This document shows positions 17,401 to 25,815 of a stretch of 64,000 nt of DNA, piece after piece (the stretch's first letter is position 1; each line of letters begins with the position of its first letter). The translations under genes and the position numbers were made by a program. Origin of the DNA: Flavobacteriales bacterium. Its GTDB lineage: Bacteria; Bacteroidota; Bacteroidia; CAIKAF01. Under the pieces are notes generated by a model. It had not been told where the DNA came from, did no database searches, and saw only the letters and a list, made by a program, of their open reading frames with translations. The stretch spans positions 1-64,000 of the forward strand of contig JAKRSD010000029.1 in assembly GCA_022402535.1 (NCBI GenBank), read 5' to 3'.

Positions 17401-20400
17401 CATAAAGTTGAGCAGCAGAAAGGGTCAGAAGGGCAGATTGCATTTTGACAGGCTAGATCTGATGGAAAACCGGGTGCTCCGGAAGGTTGATCGCAGAACG
17501 GGCCGGTATTGGCTGGATTAGAAGAAATGGTCGGAGCAATCGGGTTTGGATTTACAGTTACAACCGTAGCTGAAGAAGCGGCAGAAGTACATCCGTTTCC
17601 GTCGGTATGAATAACCGTAATAGTTTCATTGGTTGATACGGTAATGCTTTGTGTAGTTTCCCCTGTTGACCAAAGATTTCCTGTGGCATAACTTGAAGTT
17701 AGCGTTACGTTTCCACCTGAACAGAATGTGGTTGGGCCGGATGCGGAAATTACAGGGGCAGTAGGATTAGCATTAACCGTAAATACGGCAGGGGTTCTAC
17801 AGAATCCACCCGGGAATTGCGCATAGAATGTGGTTGAACCCGGTGTATTGGTGTCGATTATGCCGCTACCTGTAACTCCTACCGGATTAAACGGTGAACC
17901 GTTGGCAATAGGAGCTCCGCCAGTTGGAGTTGTATACCATTCCACATCAGCAGGACCTCCACCGGCAGGATTGGTTGTTACTACGGTGTATGGTCCAAAA
18001 GAAGTATTTGAAAATCCTGTTACCACCAGCGTGTAGGATACGCCGGCAGTAAGGGTAACATTTAAAGTTGACTGAAGACTGCATGCATCATCATTTGATG
18101 CTACGAAAGTGTTACCCGCGCAGGCACCGGCTGGATTAAACGGATTTTGATACATGGCCAAAAAGGTGTCAAAGGACGCATTGCCACACGTAGAGAACGA
18201 GTATGCACCGGTGGAAGGAGCTACAAAACTGTGAGTAGCAAAGGGAACGGCTGTTCCTACTGCAGAGTTAGCACAAGCACCTCCCTGCGCAATGGACAGA
18301 GGCCTGTTATAAGTTGGTGCTCCGCTGGTATTACCACTAAAGTTTGGAAGGGGACTTCCTGAACCTCCTCCTAAAGTAGATGTAAGACCACCGGTTACCG
18401 TTCCGCCTTGACAAAGTTCATAATCTGTAGTGATAGGGGCATCTTCCTCAGTGATATCAATTACTGTTGAGGAGGGAGAAGTACAACCACTTCCTGCAGT
18501 AAAGAATACAGAATATGAACCGGCAGTCGAAACCGTAATACTTTGTGTGGTTTCACCGGTTGACCACTGGTTTCCGGAAGCATAACTTGATGTTAACGTT
18601 ACCACATCACCAGGACAAAGAATCGTGTTTCCGGTAATTGTAATAACTGGAGCAGTAGGTAATGCTATAACAGAAACAGATATCGGTGCAGAGGCCGCAG
18701 AAGTACATCCGCTTGCACTAGTATGAGTAACGGTTACCGATTGGTTTGAAGAAACGGTAATGGACTGTGTGGTTTCACCTGTTGACCAAAGGTTACCAGT
18801 GGCATAATTTGAGGTAAGCGTAACACTGCCGCCCGCACAGAATGTAGTTGGCCCGGAAGCGGTAATTACGGGTGCCGCAGGAGTCGGGTTCACGGTTACG
18901 TTGAAAGCAGTAGAAGCGGGAGAAGTACAGTTATTACCATCCGTATGTGTCACGGTAAATGTACCTGAAGTAGAAACAGTGATGGATTGAGTGGTTTCTC
19001 CGTTTGACCATAAATTACCGCTGGCAAAGCTGGAAGTTAAAGTCACATTCGTACCCGAGCATACAGTTACAGAATTTGAATTAGTTGAAAGGCATCCAGT
19101 ACATGAAGGTGAAGCAGCAGCCGATGCCGCACAGATTCCGTCCCATAAAGTTGAGCAGCAGAATGGGTCTGAGGGGCAGATTGCATTTTGACAGGTTAAA
19201 TCTGATGGAAAACCGGGTGTTCCTGTAGGTTGGTCACAGAAAGGTCCTGATCCGCTATTTGCAGGTGGATTTGAAGTGATGGTCGGAGCAGAAGGGATTG
19301 GATTAACCGTTACCACCGTTGCAGCAGAAGCGGCAGATGTACATCCGTTTCCGTCAGTATGGGTAACTGTAATGGTTTCATTGGTTGAAACGGTGATGCT
19401 TTGCGTAGTTTCTCCTGTTGACCAAAGATTACCCGTAGCGTAATTTGAAGTTAGTGTTACGCTTCCACCGGCACAGAATGTGGTCGGACCGGAAGCGGAA
19501 ATAACAGGAGCAGCGGGTAATGCATTCACTGTAACTGCCGTTGCGGCAGAAGCAGCCGAAGTACATCCGTTTCCATCAGTATGGGTTACAGTGAATGAAC
19601 CGGTTGTAGAGACTGTGATACTTTGAGTAGTTGCTCCGTTAGACCAAAGGTTTCCTGTAGCATAATTTGAAGTAAGCGTAACACTACCTCCCGCACAGAA
19701 TGTAGTTGGACCCGAGGCTGAAATTACTGGTGCAGCCGGTAATGGATTAACCGTTACCACAGTTGCAGCAGATGCCGCAGAAGTACATCCGTTTCCGTCG
19801 GTATGGGTAACCGTTACAGATTGGTTAGATGAAACCGTTATAGATTGTGTGGTTTCCCCTGTTGACCAAAGATTTCCGGAAGCATAATTTGAACTCAATG
19901 TTACACTACCTCCCGCACAGAATGTGGTTGGACCGGAGGCTGAAATTGTGGGAATTACCGGAAGAGGGTTTACTGTAACTACGGTAGCTAAAGAAACAGC
20001 CGAAGTACAACCACCTGCATCAACATATGAAACTGAAAATGAACCAGAACCATTCACCAATATACTTTGAGAAGTAGCTCCTGTATTCCATACATTACCT
20101 GAAGCACTGCTTGAAGTAAGAGTTACACTGCCACCATTGCAAAAGGTTGTCGGTCCGCTTGCTGAAATAGTTGGGGGTGGGCATATACAACTCACATCTA
20201 ATGTAAATGTTCCTGTTGCTCCCCCAAAACCTTGTACCAATACCCAATAGGTGGTGCCGCTTGTTGTATTGAAGGTTACGGAGGATTGTAAACCGCAAAA
20301 ATCATCATTGCCTCCTATACACGTCAGACTTCCCGATGAACCGGTATAAATATTCAGTTTAGTGTCATATGAAGCACCCAAACAAGTAGAAACCGTAATT

Positions 20401-21341
20401 GGTGATCCGTTACCTATAACAGAATACCAAACCCCGGGGGCAGAAACGGAAGTACCACAAAGAAGATTCTCATCTACACCTTGCGTAGCTCCTGATGTAG
20501 TGCCGCTCACTGAAGCTCCACAGGCAACGGGAATAGCACCTGCAATCTCATCATTTGGAATACTAGCAACGCAACTTCCTGTGTAGGTAATGGCAAAATC
20601 AAAACCGGGTGCAACAATACTTCCGTCTGAAGTAAATTGAACCGTAATTATTTGTCCGGGAGCACTGGTAAAGTTATAAGTACCTGTTCCCGTAAGAGTT
20701 TGAATTAATGTTCCGCCAGTTCCGGCACCGCTGAATACATTTATAAAATCCCAATTGGTTTCTACATTATAATTACCTGAGATTGTGATAACCGCTGCTC
20801 CACTATTTTGAAGAACGGTAAACCCGTTAGCTCCATTAGCATAATTAGCTAAACCTGCATGGTCCTGAAGCTGGGTGTTGGTTCCACAAGGCACGGAATT
20901 ATTTCCTGCTAAAGGCACCAACGTGGCACCACCAACTAATGGAGTCAAGCAGCTTACACATGAAGGATTTGTAGCAGCAGCAGAAGCACATAATGCATCC
21001 CAGCTTGTATTGCAACAAAATGGGTCAGCTGCGCAGATAGCTGTCTGGCAGGCAGGAACACCAGGGAAGCCGGGTCCTGCTTGTGCCTGATCGCAATATG
21101 GAGGACCTACATATCCTCCACCTGTGGATAAGCAACCTACACAAGATGGACTTACGGCAGCAGCAGATGCACATAAATTATCCCAACTAGTGCTGCAACA
21201 AAATGGATCTGCTGCACAAATGGCAGCCTCGCAGGTAGGGTTGGATGGAAAACCGGGGCCGGGTTGAGCCTGGTCACAAAACTGTGCATTAGCAACAATT
21301 GACACTGCTGCCAGCAGAATGGCGAATAGAAAACGCTTCAT
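14415..21341 (-). CDS. Giant T9SS-secreted protein with 19 Ig-like repeats, Cys-rich modules and PKD domain
   Basis: This predicted cell-surface or secreted protein has 2308 residues. I start it at the ATG giving MKRFLFAILLAAVSIVANAQ, a clear signal peptide, rather than 27 codons upstream. Two Cys-rich modules (CDQAQPGPGFP..., DPFCC..WD..C) come first, then CUB-like and anchor-type beta segments. By eye there follow 19 Ig-like repeats of ~75 residues, each built around GPTTFC.GGSVTLTS, W(S/N)(T/N)G.TTQSI and GCTS; two carry a further Cys-rich module. A PKD domain (YTWDFGDGSP) precedes a type A T9SS sorting domain (LFPNP...VRRFIKK). These repeats match the Ig-like CHU_C-associated type. It is likely an adhesin. 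Near-identical DNA blocks show recent internal duplication. Confidence 0.88.
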   Translation of the reverse strand: MKRFLFAILLAAVSIVANAQFCDQAQPGPGFPSNPTCEAAICAADPFCCSTSWDNLCASAAAVSPSCVGCLSTGGGYVGPPYCDQAQAGPGFPGVPACQTAICAADPFCCNTSWDALCASAAATNPSCVSCLTPLVGGATLVPLAGNNSVPCGTNTQLQDHAGLANYANGANGFTVLQNSGAAVITISGNYNVETNWDFINVFSGAGTGGTLIQTLTGTGTYNFTSAPGQIITVQFTSDGSIVAPGFDFAITYTGSCVASIPNDEIAGAIPVACGASVSGTTSGATQGVDENLLCGTSVSAPGVWYSVIGNGSPITVSTCLGASYDTKLNIYTGSSGSLTCIGGNDDFCGLQSSVTFNTTSGTTYWVLVQGFGGATGTFTLDVSCICPPPTISASGPTTFCNGGSVTLTSSSASGNVWNTGATSQSILVNGSGSFSVSYVDAGGCTSAVSLATVVTVNPLPVIPTISASGPTTFCAGGSVTLSSNYASGNLWSTGETTQSITVSSNQSVTVTHTDGNGCTSAASAATVVTVNPLPAAPVISASGPTTFCAGGSVTLTSNYATGNLWSNGATTQSITVSTTGSFTVTHTDGNGCTSAASAATAVTVNALPAAPVISASGPTTFCAGGSVTLTSNYATGNLWSTGETTQSITVSTNETITVTHTDGNGCTSAASAATVVTVNPIPSAPTITSNPPANSGSGPFCDQPTGTPGFPSDLTCQNAICPSDPFCCSTLWDGICAASAAASPSCTGCLSTNSNSVTVCSGTNVTLTSSFASGNLWSNGETTQSITVSTSGTFTVTHTDGNNCTSPASTAFNVTVNPTPAAPVITASGPTTFCAGGSVTLTSNYATGNLWSTGETTQSITVSSNQSVTVTHTSASGCTSAASAPISVSVIALPTAPVITITGNTILCPGDVVTLTSSYASGNQWSTGETTQSITVSTAGSYSVFFTAGSGCTSPSSTVIDITEEDAPITTDYELCQGGTVTGGLTSTLGGGSGSPLPNFSGNTSGAPTYNRPLSIAQGGACANSAVGTAVPFATHSFVAPSTGAYSFSTCGNASFDTFLAMYQNPFNPAGACAGNTFVASNDDACSLQSTLNVTLTAGVSYTLVVTGFSNTSFGPYTVVTTNPAGGGPADVEWYTTPTGGAPIANGSPFNPVGVTGSGIIDTNTPGSTTFYAQFPGGFCRTPAVFTVNANPTAPVISASGPTTFCSGGNVTLTSSYATGNLWSTGETTQSITVSTNETITVIHTDGNGCTSAASSATVVTVNPNPIAPTISSNPANTGPFCDQPSGAPGFPSDLACQNAICPSDPFCCSTLWDGICAASAAASPSCTGCLSTNSNSVTVCSGTNVTLTSSYASGNVWSNGETTQSITVSASGTFTVTHTDGNNCTSPASTAFNVTVNPTPSAPVITASGPTTFCAGGSVTLTSNYATGNLWSTGETTQSITVSTNQTITVTHTDGNGCTSAASAATVVTVNPIPAAPTVTVSGPTTICQGGSVTLTSSYATGNLWSTGETTQSITVTTNQTVTVTHTDVNSCTSPTSAATVITVNPLPVAPVITASGPTTFCAGGSVTLTSNYATGNLWSTGETTQSITVSTSQSVTVTHTDGNGCTSIPSTATTVTVNPLPSAPTISASGPTTFCLGGSVTLTSSYATGNLWSNGATTQSITVSTNGTFTVIHTDANTCTSPASASTVVTVNPNPTAPVVTASGPTTFCAGGSVTLTSSYATGNLWSTGETTQSITVTTGGSYTVAHTNANGCTSVQSANVLVIVNPTPVPPIISALGPISFCDGGSVTLTSNYTTGNLWSTGATTQSITVTAGGTYTVSHTNINGCTSSTSSIAINVNPLPSAPTVTTSGPTTFCAGGSVTLTSSYASGNLWSTGATTQSIIASTSGSYTVTYTDALGCTSLSSVIVEVTSNPIPTAPLITTSGPTAFCIGDSVTLTSNYATGNLWSTGATTQSITVSVAGTYTVIHTDANGCTSPSSAAVVVATSPFPSQPVITTSGPTTFCAPGSVTLTSNFANGNLWSNGATTQSITVTSSGTYTVVVTTASGCVSLVSEPVVVDASQTPPTPIVTVSGPTNFCQGGSVTLTSSSQTGNVWSNGETSQSIVVTTAGNYSVFVTNAAGCSGNSSNPAVVVTIDTAPNASFTVSGSSPTFTFNNTSTGGNTYTWDFGDGSPASNAFSPTHTYNQAGSFIVTLTVSNDCGEDKAYFTVIIPNTGIGENGLNEVVNLFPNPAETWITLTYVPAGEKEVTMKVYDIQGKIVMNEFLGKVFTEYSKSFDVISLAPGMYNVTLESNEGIIAVRRFIKK
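17160..19205 (-). repeat. Near-identical internal duplication within the giant gene
   Basis: Bases ~17160-17455 and ~18895-19195 are nearly the same, including an exact run of over 100 nt covering the start of the Cys-rich module (CACATTCGTACCCGAGCATA and onward). Both encode an Ig-like repeat carrying a Cys-rich insertion. The rest of the gene contains more diverged ~220-nt repeats. Confidence 0.8.
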
Positions 21342-21459
21342 AATAGGGCAAAAATTGAGTAAGACTTTTAGATTAAGGTATCTATATGACCACAAATAAA
21401 AGGTATTTTTTTCAATTTGCAAACAAGTGTTAAAGGAGTTAGAGAAATCTACAAAAAGA

Positions 21460-21490
21460 AAAAGCCATTCCCGGACAAGGAATGGCTTTT
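21460..21490 (-). terminator. Rho-independent terminator of the 21511-25314 gene
   Basis: AAAAGCCATTCC (21460-21471) pairs with GGAATGGCTTTT (21479-21490) around a 7-nt loop, 20 nt beyond the stop codon on the minus strand, and is followed by a T-rich stretch. Confidence 0.85.
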
Positions 21491-21510
21491 AAAGAAATGA
21501 CTTATAAAAA

Positions 21511-24500
21511 TTACATTTTCACAAAACGACGGGTGGTTTTAGAGCCATCCTGAGTGTTTAGTGAGATAATGTAAGTACCCGGAGCTAAGTCCGAAACATT
21601 CAGTGTAGTCATAAATTCACCCTGAATCTTACCCATGTTTTTATTCAAGAGCTCTTTCCCTTGTAAATCATACATTTTAATGTAAAATGCTTTTTCTGAT
21701 TCAGAGTTAAAGCTGATGTTAATAAACTCACTTGTAGGATTTGGGAATAATTCAAAAACACCAATCTCTAAAGATTCTGAGATTCCTATGCCAAATACGG
21801 TAACAGTTTCCGTAGCGGTACTTGTTCCACAGGCATTAGTTACTGTTAATGTTACAGTAAATGTACCATTTGCAGTATAGGTGTGGCTAGGATTTGTTGC
21901 ATTGGATGTGGGAGAACCATCTCCAAAGTTCCAGGTTACCGAAGTGGCATTTTGTGATGTACTGGTAAAGCTGAATGTTGGAGAAGAGCCTGAAACCGTA
22001 AACGAAGCCGAAGGGTCAGGAAGTATAGTTACATCCACTGCGTTAGAAGCATCCGAAATACAGCCGTTCTCCGTAACGGTAACCGTGTAAGAGCCTGCAT
22101 CAGATACGGTAATGGATTGGGTGGTAGCTCCTGTTGACCATTCATTGCCGCTAGTCGCACTTGATGTCAGGGTAACACTTCCATCATCACAAATGGAAGT
22201 AGAACCACTAGCTGTAATTGTTGGAGTGGCTGGAATACTATTTACGGTTACTGTGATAGAATTAGACACAGCGGATTCACATCCATTCTCTGTAACGGTT
22301 ACATTAAATGTACCGGGAACAGAAACAATCAACGCTTGAGTGATAGCGCCCGTATTCCATTCGTTTCCGTTGGATGCATTTGAAGTTAATTCCACAAATT
22401 CACCATCACAGAATGTAGTGGGTCCGGATGCTGAGATAACCGGTGTTGCGGGAATAGCATTTACGGTTACGGCTACAGGTGCTGATGCAACGCTGGTACA
22501 GCCAGAAGCCGTTTGGGTAACTGTATAGTTGCCGCCTGTCGTTACGGTAATAGATTGTGTAATGGCTCCATTTGACCATGTATTGCCAGAAGCAACACTT
22601 GACGTCAAAATAACGCTTTCACCATCACAGAATGTGGTTGAACCCCCTGCCGTAATGGTTGGAGCTGCGGGTAATGGATTAACGGTAACTAACGTAGCTG
22701 CTGAAGCCGGAGATGTACAGCCATTCACCGTTTGAGTAACAGTGAACGAGCCTGCTGTGCCTACAGTTATTGACTGGGTAGTAGCTCCGTTTGACCATGT
22801 ATTGCCTGATGCTGCACTAGATGTTAACGTTACTGAACCTCCGTCGCAGAATGTGGTAGGTCCTGTAGCCGATATTGTCGGTGCACTTGGAATGGTATTA
22901 ACGGTAACTGTAGTAGCCGCAGAAGGTGCAGATGTACATCCATTCACAGTTTGTGTTACCGTGAAACTACCTGCCGTAGAAACGGTGATAGACTGTGTTG
23001 TTGCTCCATTTGACCATAAGTTGCCTGTAGCGGCGCTCGAAGTAAGAGTTACACTTCCGCCGGTACAGAAAGTGGTAGGTCCGCTTGCGGTAATAGTTGG
23101 TGCTGCTGGAAGTGGACGTATATCCACATATTGGGAAGCAGAAGCCGGAGAAGTACATCCATTCGCAGTAGTCGTTGCTGAATAAGAACCTGAAGTGGTA
23201 ACCGCTATGGTTTGAGTGGTTGCTCCATTAGACCACGTGTTTCCGGAAGCTACACTTGACGTAAGCGTGACATTGGTGCCTTCGCAAACACTGATGGTTG
23301 TACTTAAACAGCCAATACAGGAAGGGGTAGAAGCCGCAGCTCCTGCACAAATTCCATCCCATGTATTATTACAACAAAATGGATCAGCTGCACAAATATC
23401 AACTTGGCAAGCCAAATTCCCCGCAAAGCCGGGACCTCCTTGTGCCTGATCACAGAAAGGACCGGCAGGGGCAACGTTCGATGTTAACGTTGGAGCAGCA
23501 GGAATTGGATTAACCACTACGTTGATATTCGTAGATGCATTAGAAGTACATGCCTGAGCCGTTGCAGAAACATTAAACGTACCATTACTGTTTACATTGA
23601 TTGTCTGGGTAGTTTCTCCGTTTGACCATATATTGCCTGATGTAGCACTGGAAGTTAAATTTACGTCCTGACCAGTACAAATATTTATGGTGTTTGTTCT
23701 ACAGCTTACACAGCTTGCATTAGAAGCGGCAGCCGAGGCACATATTCCATCCCAGGTATTGTTACAGCAGAATGGATCGGCCGCACAAATAGCTGCTTCG
23801 CAAGCCGTATTCCCAGGAAATCCGGGTCCTCCCTGAGCTTCATTACAATAAGGCCCTGGAGAAACCGGGACACTGGATGTAATAGTTGGTATGGCCGGAG
23901 TGGGATTGGTAACATTCCATGCCGCTGAAGGATCAGAACTGCAGGTACCTATTGATGAAGTAACCGTGTAGGCTCCGGTAGTGGAAACGGTAATCGATTG
24001 TGTTGTTGCTCCGTTAGACCATAAGTTGCCCGTAGGCGAACTGGATGTAAGGGTTACCGTTTGTGGATTACAGATGTTGTTATTGGTGGTCAGACAGCTT
24101 GTACAACTGGGAGTGGATGCCGCAGCACTAGCGCAAATATTATCCCAGCTTGTTGCGCAGCAGAATGGGTCAGCTGCACAGATATCGGTTTGGCATGCCG
24201 TGTTAGAAGGAAATCCGGGTACTCCTTGCGCCTGATTACAAAATGGACCTACGGGTGCCACACTTGAGGTGATCGTTGGACCGGCGAAGGGGCCTGAAGA
24301 AACCTGCATTCCAAAGTTACCCGTAGCACTACCAAATCCATTTACTACAATATAATAGGTGGTGCCCAAGGTACTCGGAAAAGTAACTAAGGAGGTTAAA
24401 CCGCTTGGTCCGGTTCCTCCGTCATCATCACTGGCTATACAGGTAAGTGCGCCGCACGTTCCTGTATACACATGTAATTTGGAATCATAATCGGTTCCAT

Positions 24501-25314
24501 TACTCATATCTAAGGTAATTGTACCGCCTGTACCCTGCATGGTGTACCAAATTCCGTTATTAGGTTGGCCGCCTACGCCTGCGCCACATATTCCTAATCC
24601 AGCGTCTGAAGTAGCATCTACAGTAGAGCCTGTTATAACATCTCCGCATAGAATAGGAAATGCGCCCGGACATAAATCATTCGGAGGACCAGAAAAATAA
24701 GTAATGCGTAATGTCCAATTGGAAAATGTGGTTGGATCACCCGATCCGCCATCTCCTATATATAGAGTCCATGTTCCATTCATAGTCCCTCCAAATAAAT
24801 TGGCAAATGAAGAAGGAGGGGTAGCAATGCTACCCGGATTGGCGAAATAGGAACATAATCCATTTACTGAACAAACAGCACCGGCTGCCTGCCCCATCAG
24901 TTCGGCATCTGTGGTGCCTAAATCAGAAAAGGTTACCGTGGCACCGAGCCAATCGTTGCTTGAACCGCAACATAATGTGCCGTCATCGACAGTTTCTGCC
25001 AAACCGGGGCGGCTCATGAGGCCCAGTATTTGACCATTGGGTGCCTGTAACTTTATGACCATATCGCCCACCCAGGTACAGCTGGCCGATACGTCAACTT
25101 CAATATTAGTAATGGTTGCACCGGCAGGTATACCGGAAACCGTAACCGGCGCAGCACCCATACTGCCCAATGTGCCATTATAGCCGTCATCAACAACGGC
25201 TCCGGGGCTATTGTTTGTTACCGTGAAAATGGTCTGACTGAATCCTGTGCCCGACAGTATAGCCAAGCAACAGACAGTCAAAAGACGTCTTAGGTTAGAT
25301 GTTAAGGATTTCAT
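21511..25314 (-). CDS. T9SS-secreted protein with P-domain-like N-terminus, 8 Ig-like repeats and PKD domain
   Basis: The 1267-residue protein is a paralogue of the giant gene just downstream. A signal peptide (MKSLTSNLRRLLTVCCLAIL...GFSQ) leads into a proprotein-convertase P-domain-like region at ~30-215 (VDVSASCTWVGDMVIKLQAP, NGTWTLYIGDGG). A beta-sandwich with YDSKLHVYTG follows, then eight Ig-like repeats, the first three each carrying a Cys-rich module (GPFCDQAQGGPGF, ADPFCC...WDGIC). A PKD domain (VTWNFGDGSP) and a type A T9SS sorting domain (ELFPNPTSEF...TTRRFVKM) end it. No protease domain is seen, so the P-like domain is probably structural. Each of the two genes has its own terminator. 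Confidence 0.87.
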   Translation of the reverse strand: MKSLTSNLRRLLTVCCLAILSGTGFSQTIFTVTNNSPGAVVDDGYNGTLGSMGAAPVTVSGIPAGATITNIEVDVSASCTWVGDMVIKLQAPNGQILGLMSRPGLAETVDDGTLCCGSSNDWLGATVTFSDLGTTDAELMGQAAGAVCSVNGLCSYFANPGSIATPPSSFANLFGGTMNGTWTLYIGDGGSGDPTTFSNWTLRITYFSGPPNDLCPGAFPILCGDVITGSTVDATSDAGLGICGAGVGGQPNNGIWYTMQGTGGTITLDMSNGTDYDSKLHVYTGTCGALTCIASDDDGGTGPSGLTSLVTFPSTLGTTYYIVVNGFGSATGNFGMQVSSGPFAGPTITSSVAPVGPFCNQAQGVPGFPSNTACQTDICAADPFCCATSWDNICASAAASTPSCTSCLTTNNNICNPQTVTLTSSSPTGNLWSNGATTQSITVSTTGAYTVTSSIGTCSSDPSAAWNVTNPTPAIPTITSSVPVSPGPYCNEAQGGPGFPGNTACEAAICAADPFCCNNTWDGICASAAASNASCVSCRTNTINICTGQDVNLTSSATSGNIWSNGETTQTINVNSNGTFNVSATAQACTSNASTNINVVVNPIPAAPTLTSNVAPAGPFCDQAQGGPGFAGNLACQVDICAADPFCCNNTWDGICAGAAASTPSCIGCLSTTISVCEGTNVTLTSSVASGNTWSNGATTQTIAVTTSGSYSATTTANGCTSPASASQYVDIRPLPAAPTITASGPTTFCTGGSVTLTSSAATGNLWSNGATTQSITVSTAGSFTVTQTVNGCTSAPSAATTVTVNTIPSAPTISATGPTTFCDGGSVTLTSSAASGNTWSNGATTQSITVGTAGSFTVTQTVNGCTSPASAATLVTVNPLPAAPTITAGGSTTFCDGESVILTSSVASGNTWSNGAITQSITVTTGGNYTVTQTASGCTSVASAPVAVTVNAIPATPVISASGPTTFCDGEFVELTSNASNGNEWNTGAITQALIVSVPGTFNVTVTENGCESAVSNSITVTVNSIPATPTITASGSTSICDDGSVTLTSSATSGNEWSTGATTQSITVSDAGSYTVTVTENGCISDASNAVDVTILPDPSASFTVSGSSPTFSFTSTSQNATSVTWNFGDGSPTSNATNPSHTYTANGTFTVTLTVTNACGTSTATETVTVFGIGISESLEIGVFELFPNPTSEFINISFNSESEKAFYIKMYDLQGKELLNKNMGKIQGEFMTTLNVSDLAPGTYIISLNTQDGSKTTRRFVKM

Positions 25315-25319
25315 ATGAC

Positions 25320-25676
25320 TTATTTTTTGTTAGTGTTCGTTTTACTGTCATCGTAATTGGCAGGTAACCTCCTTTGGGAATTATCAGGCACCTGTTGAGG
25401 AGAAGCTGAAGTTCCATTTGCCTTTTTCTGTTGTTCCATATACTTATCGTAATGGCCGTCGGCATACCAGGCTTCTTTGGCTTTTGCAGGGTCAGAAATA
25501 CCTTTGTAGTTTTCGTAGGGTAAAGCTGTACGGGTGGATGGGGTAGTCGCTTTTACCTCAGTAGCCGGCTTTGCCTCCGGAACCTGACGTGAAGTAGCCG
25601 GCACTTCGCGGGTTTGCGCTTGAGCCGCAAAGCCTGCGCAAGTGAATAAGGCCGCAGTAATAAATAAGTTCTTCAT
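25320..25676 (-). CDS. Small exported protein of unknown function
   Basis: The 118-residue protein has a signal peptide (MKNLFITAALFTCAGFAAQA) followed by a Thr/Pro/Ala/Glu-rich low-complexity segment. A short conserved-looking core then follows (ISDPAKAKEAWYADGHYDKY) before a polar tail ending TNTNKK. I do not recognise a family. It ends 5 nt before the start of the secreted P-domain/Ig-repeat gene on the same strand, so it is probably transcribed with it. It shares a 139-nt divergent region with the SpoIIM operon. A periplasmic or surface accessory role is the simplest guess. Confidence 0.7.
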   Translation of the reverse strand: MKNLFITAALFTCAGFAAQAQTREVPATSRQVPEAKPATEVKATTPSTRTALPYENYKGISDPAKAKEAWYADGHYDKYMEQQKKANGTSASPQQVPDNSQRRLPANYDDSKTNTNKK

Positions 25677-25729
25677 AAATGTGAAAATTAAGTGGTTAGA
25701 TAAAAATAAGACGCAATGTAAATGTTTAA

Positions 25730-25780
25730 TTTGTATTTACAAAATGTCGTAATACAGATTTGTAAATTCTTACTTTACAA
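25730..25780. promoter_or_regulatory. Two perfect dyads in a divergent promoter region
   Basis: TTTGTATTTACAAA (25730-25743) is a 6-bp dyad with 2-nt centre; TTGTAAA (25760-25766) and TTTACAA (25774-25780) form a 7-bp dyad with 7-nt spacer. Both share TTGTA/TACAA half-sites and lie between divergent operons, so they may bind one regulator. Confidence 0.4.
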
Positions 25781-25815
25781 GAGGATTTCCCCTATTTGTT
25801 TTTTAGATTAGTGCC

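Noticed and set aside
21342-21422. 27-codon N-terminal extension of the giant T9SS protein
   Set aside because: The canonical signal peptide begins at the internal ATG 21341; the extension would bury it.
16435-23449. Many antisense open frames (60-147 residues) opposite the two T9SS genes
   Set aside because: They recur at each repeat because the repeat codons lack antisense stops; they are shadows, not genes.
14415-25314. Regularly spaced repeats resembling a CRISPR or tandem DNA array
   Set aside because: The ~220-nt period, continuous reading frame and Ig-like translation show they are protein repeats, with no unique spacers.
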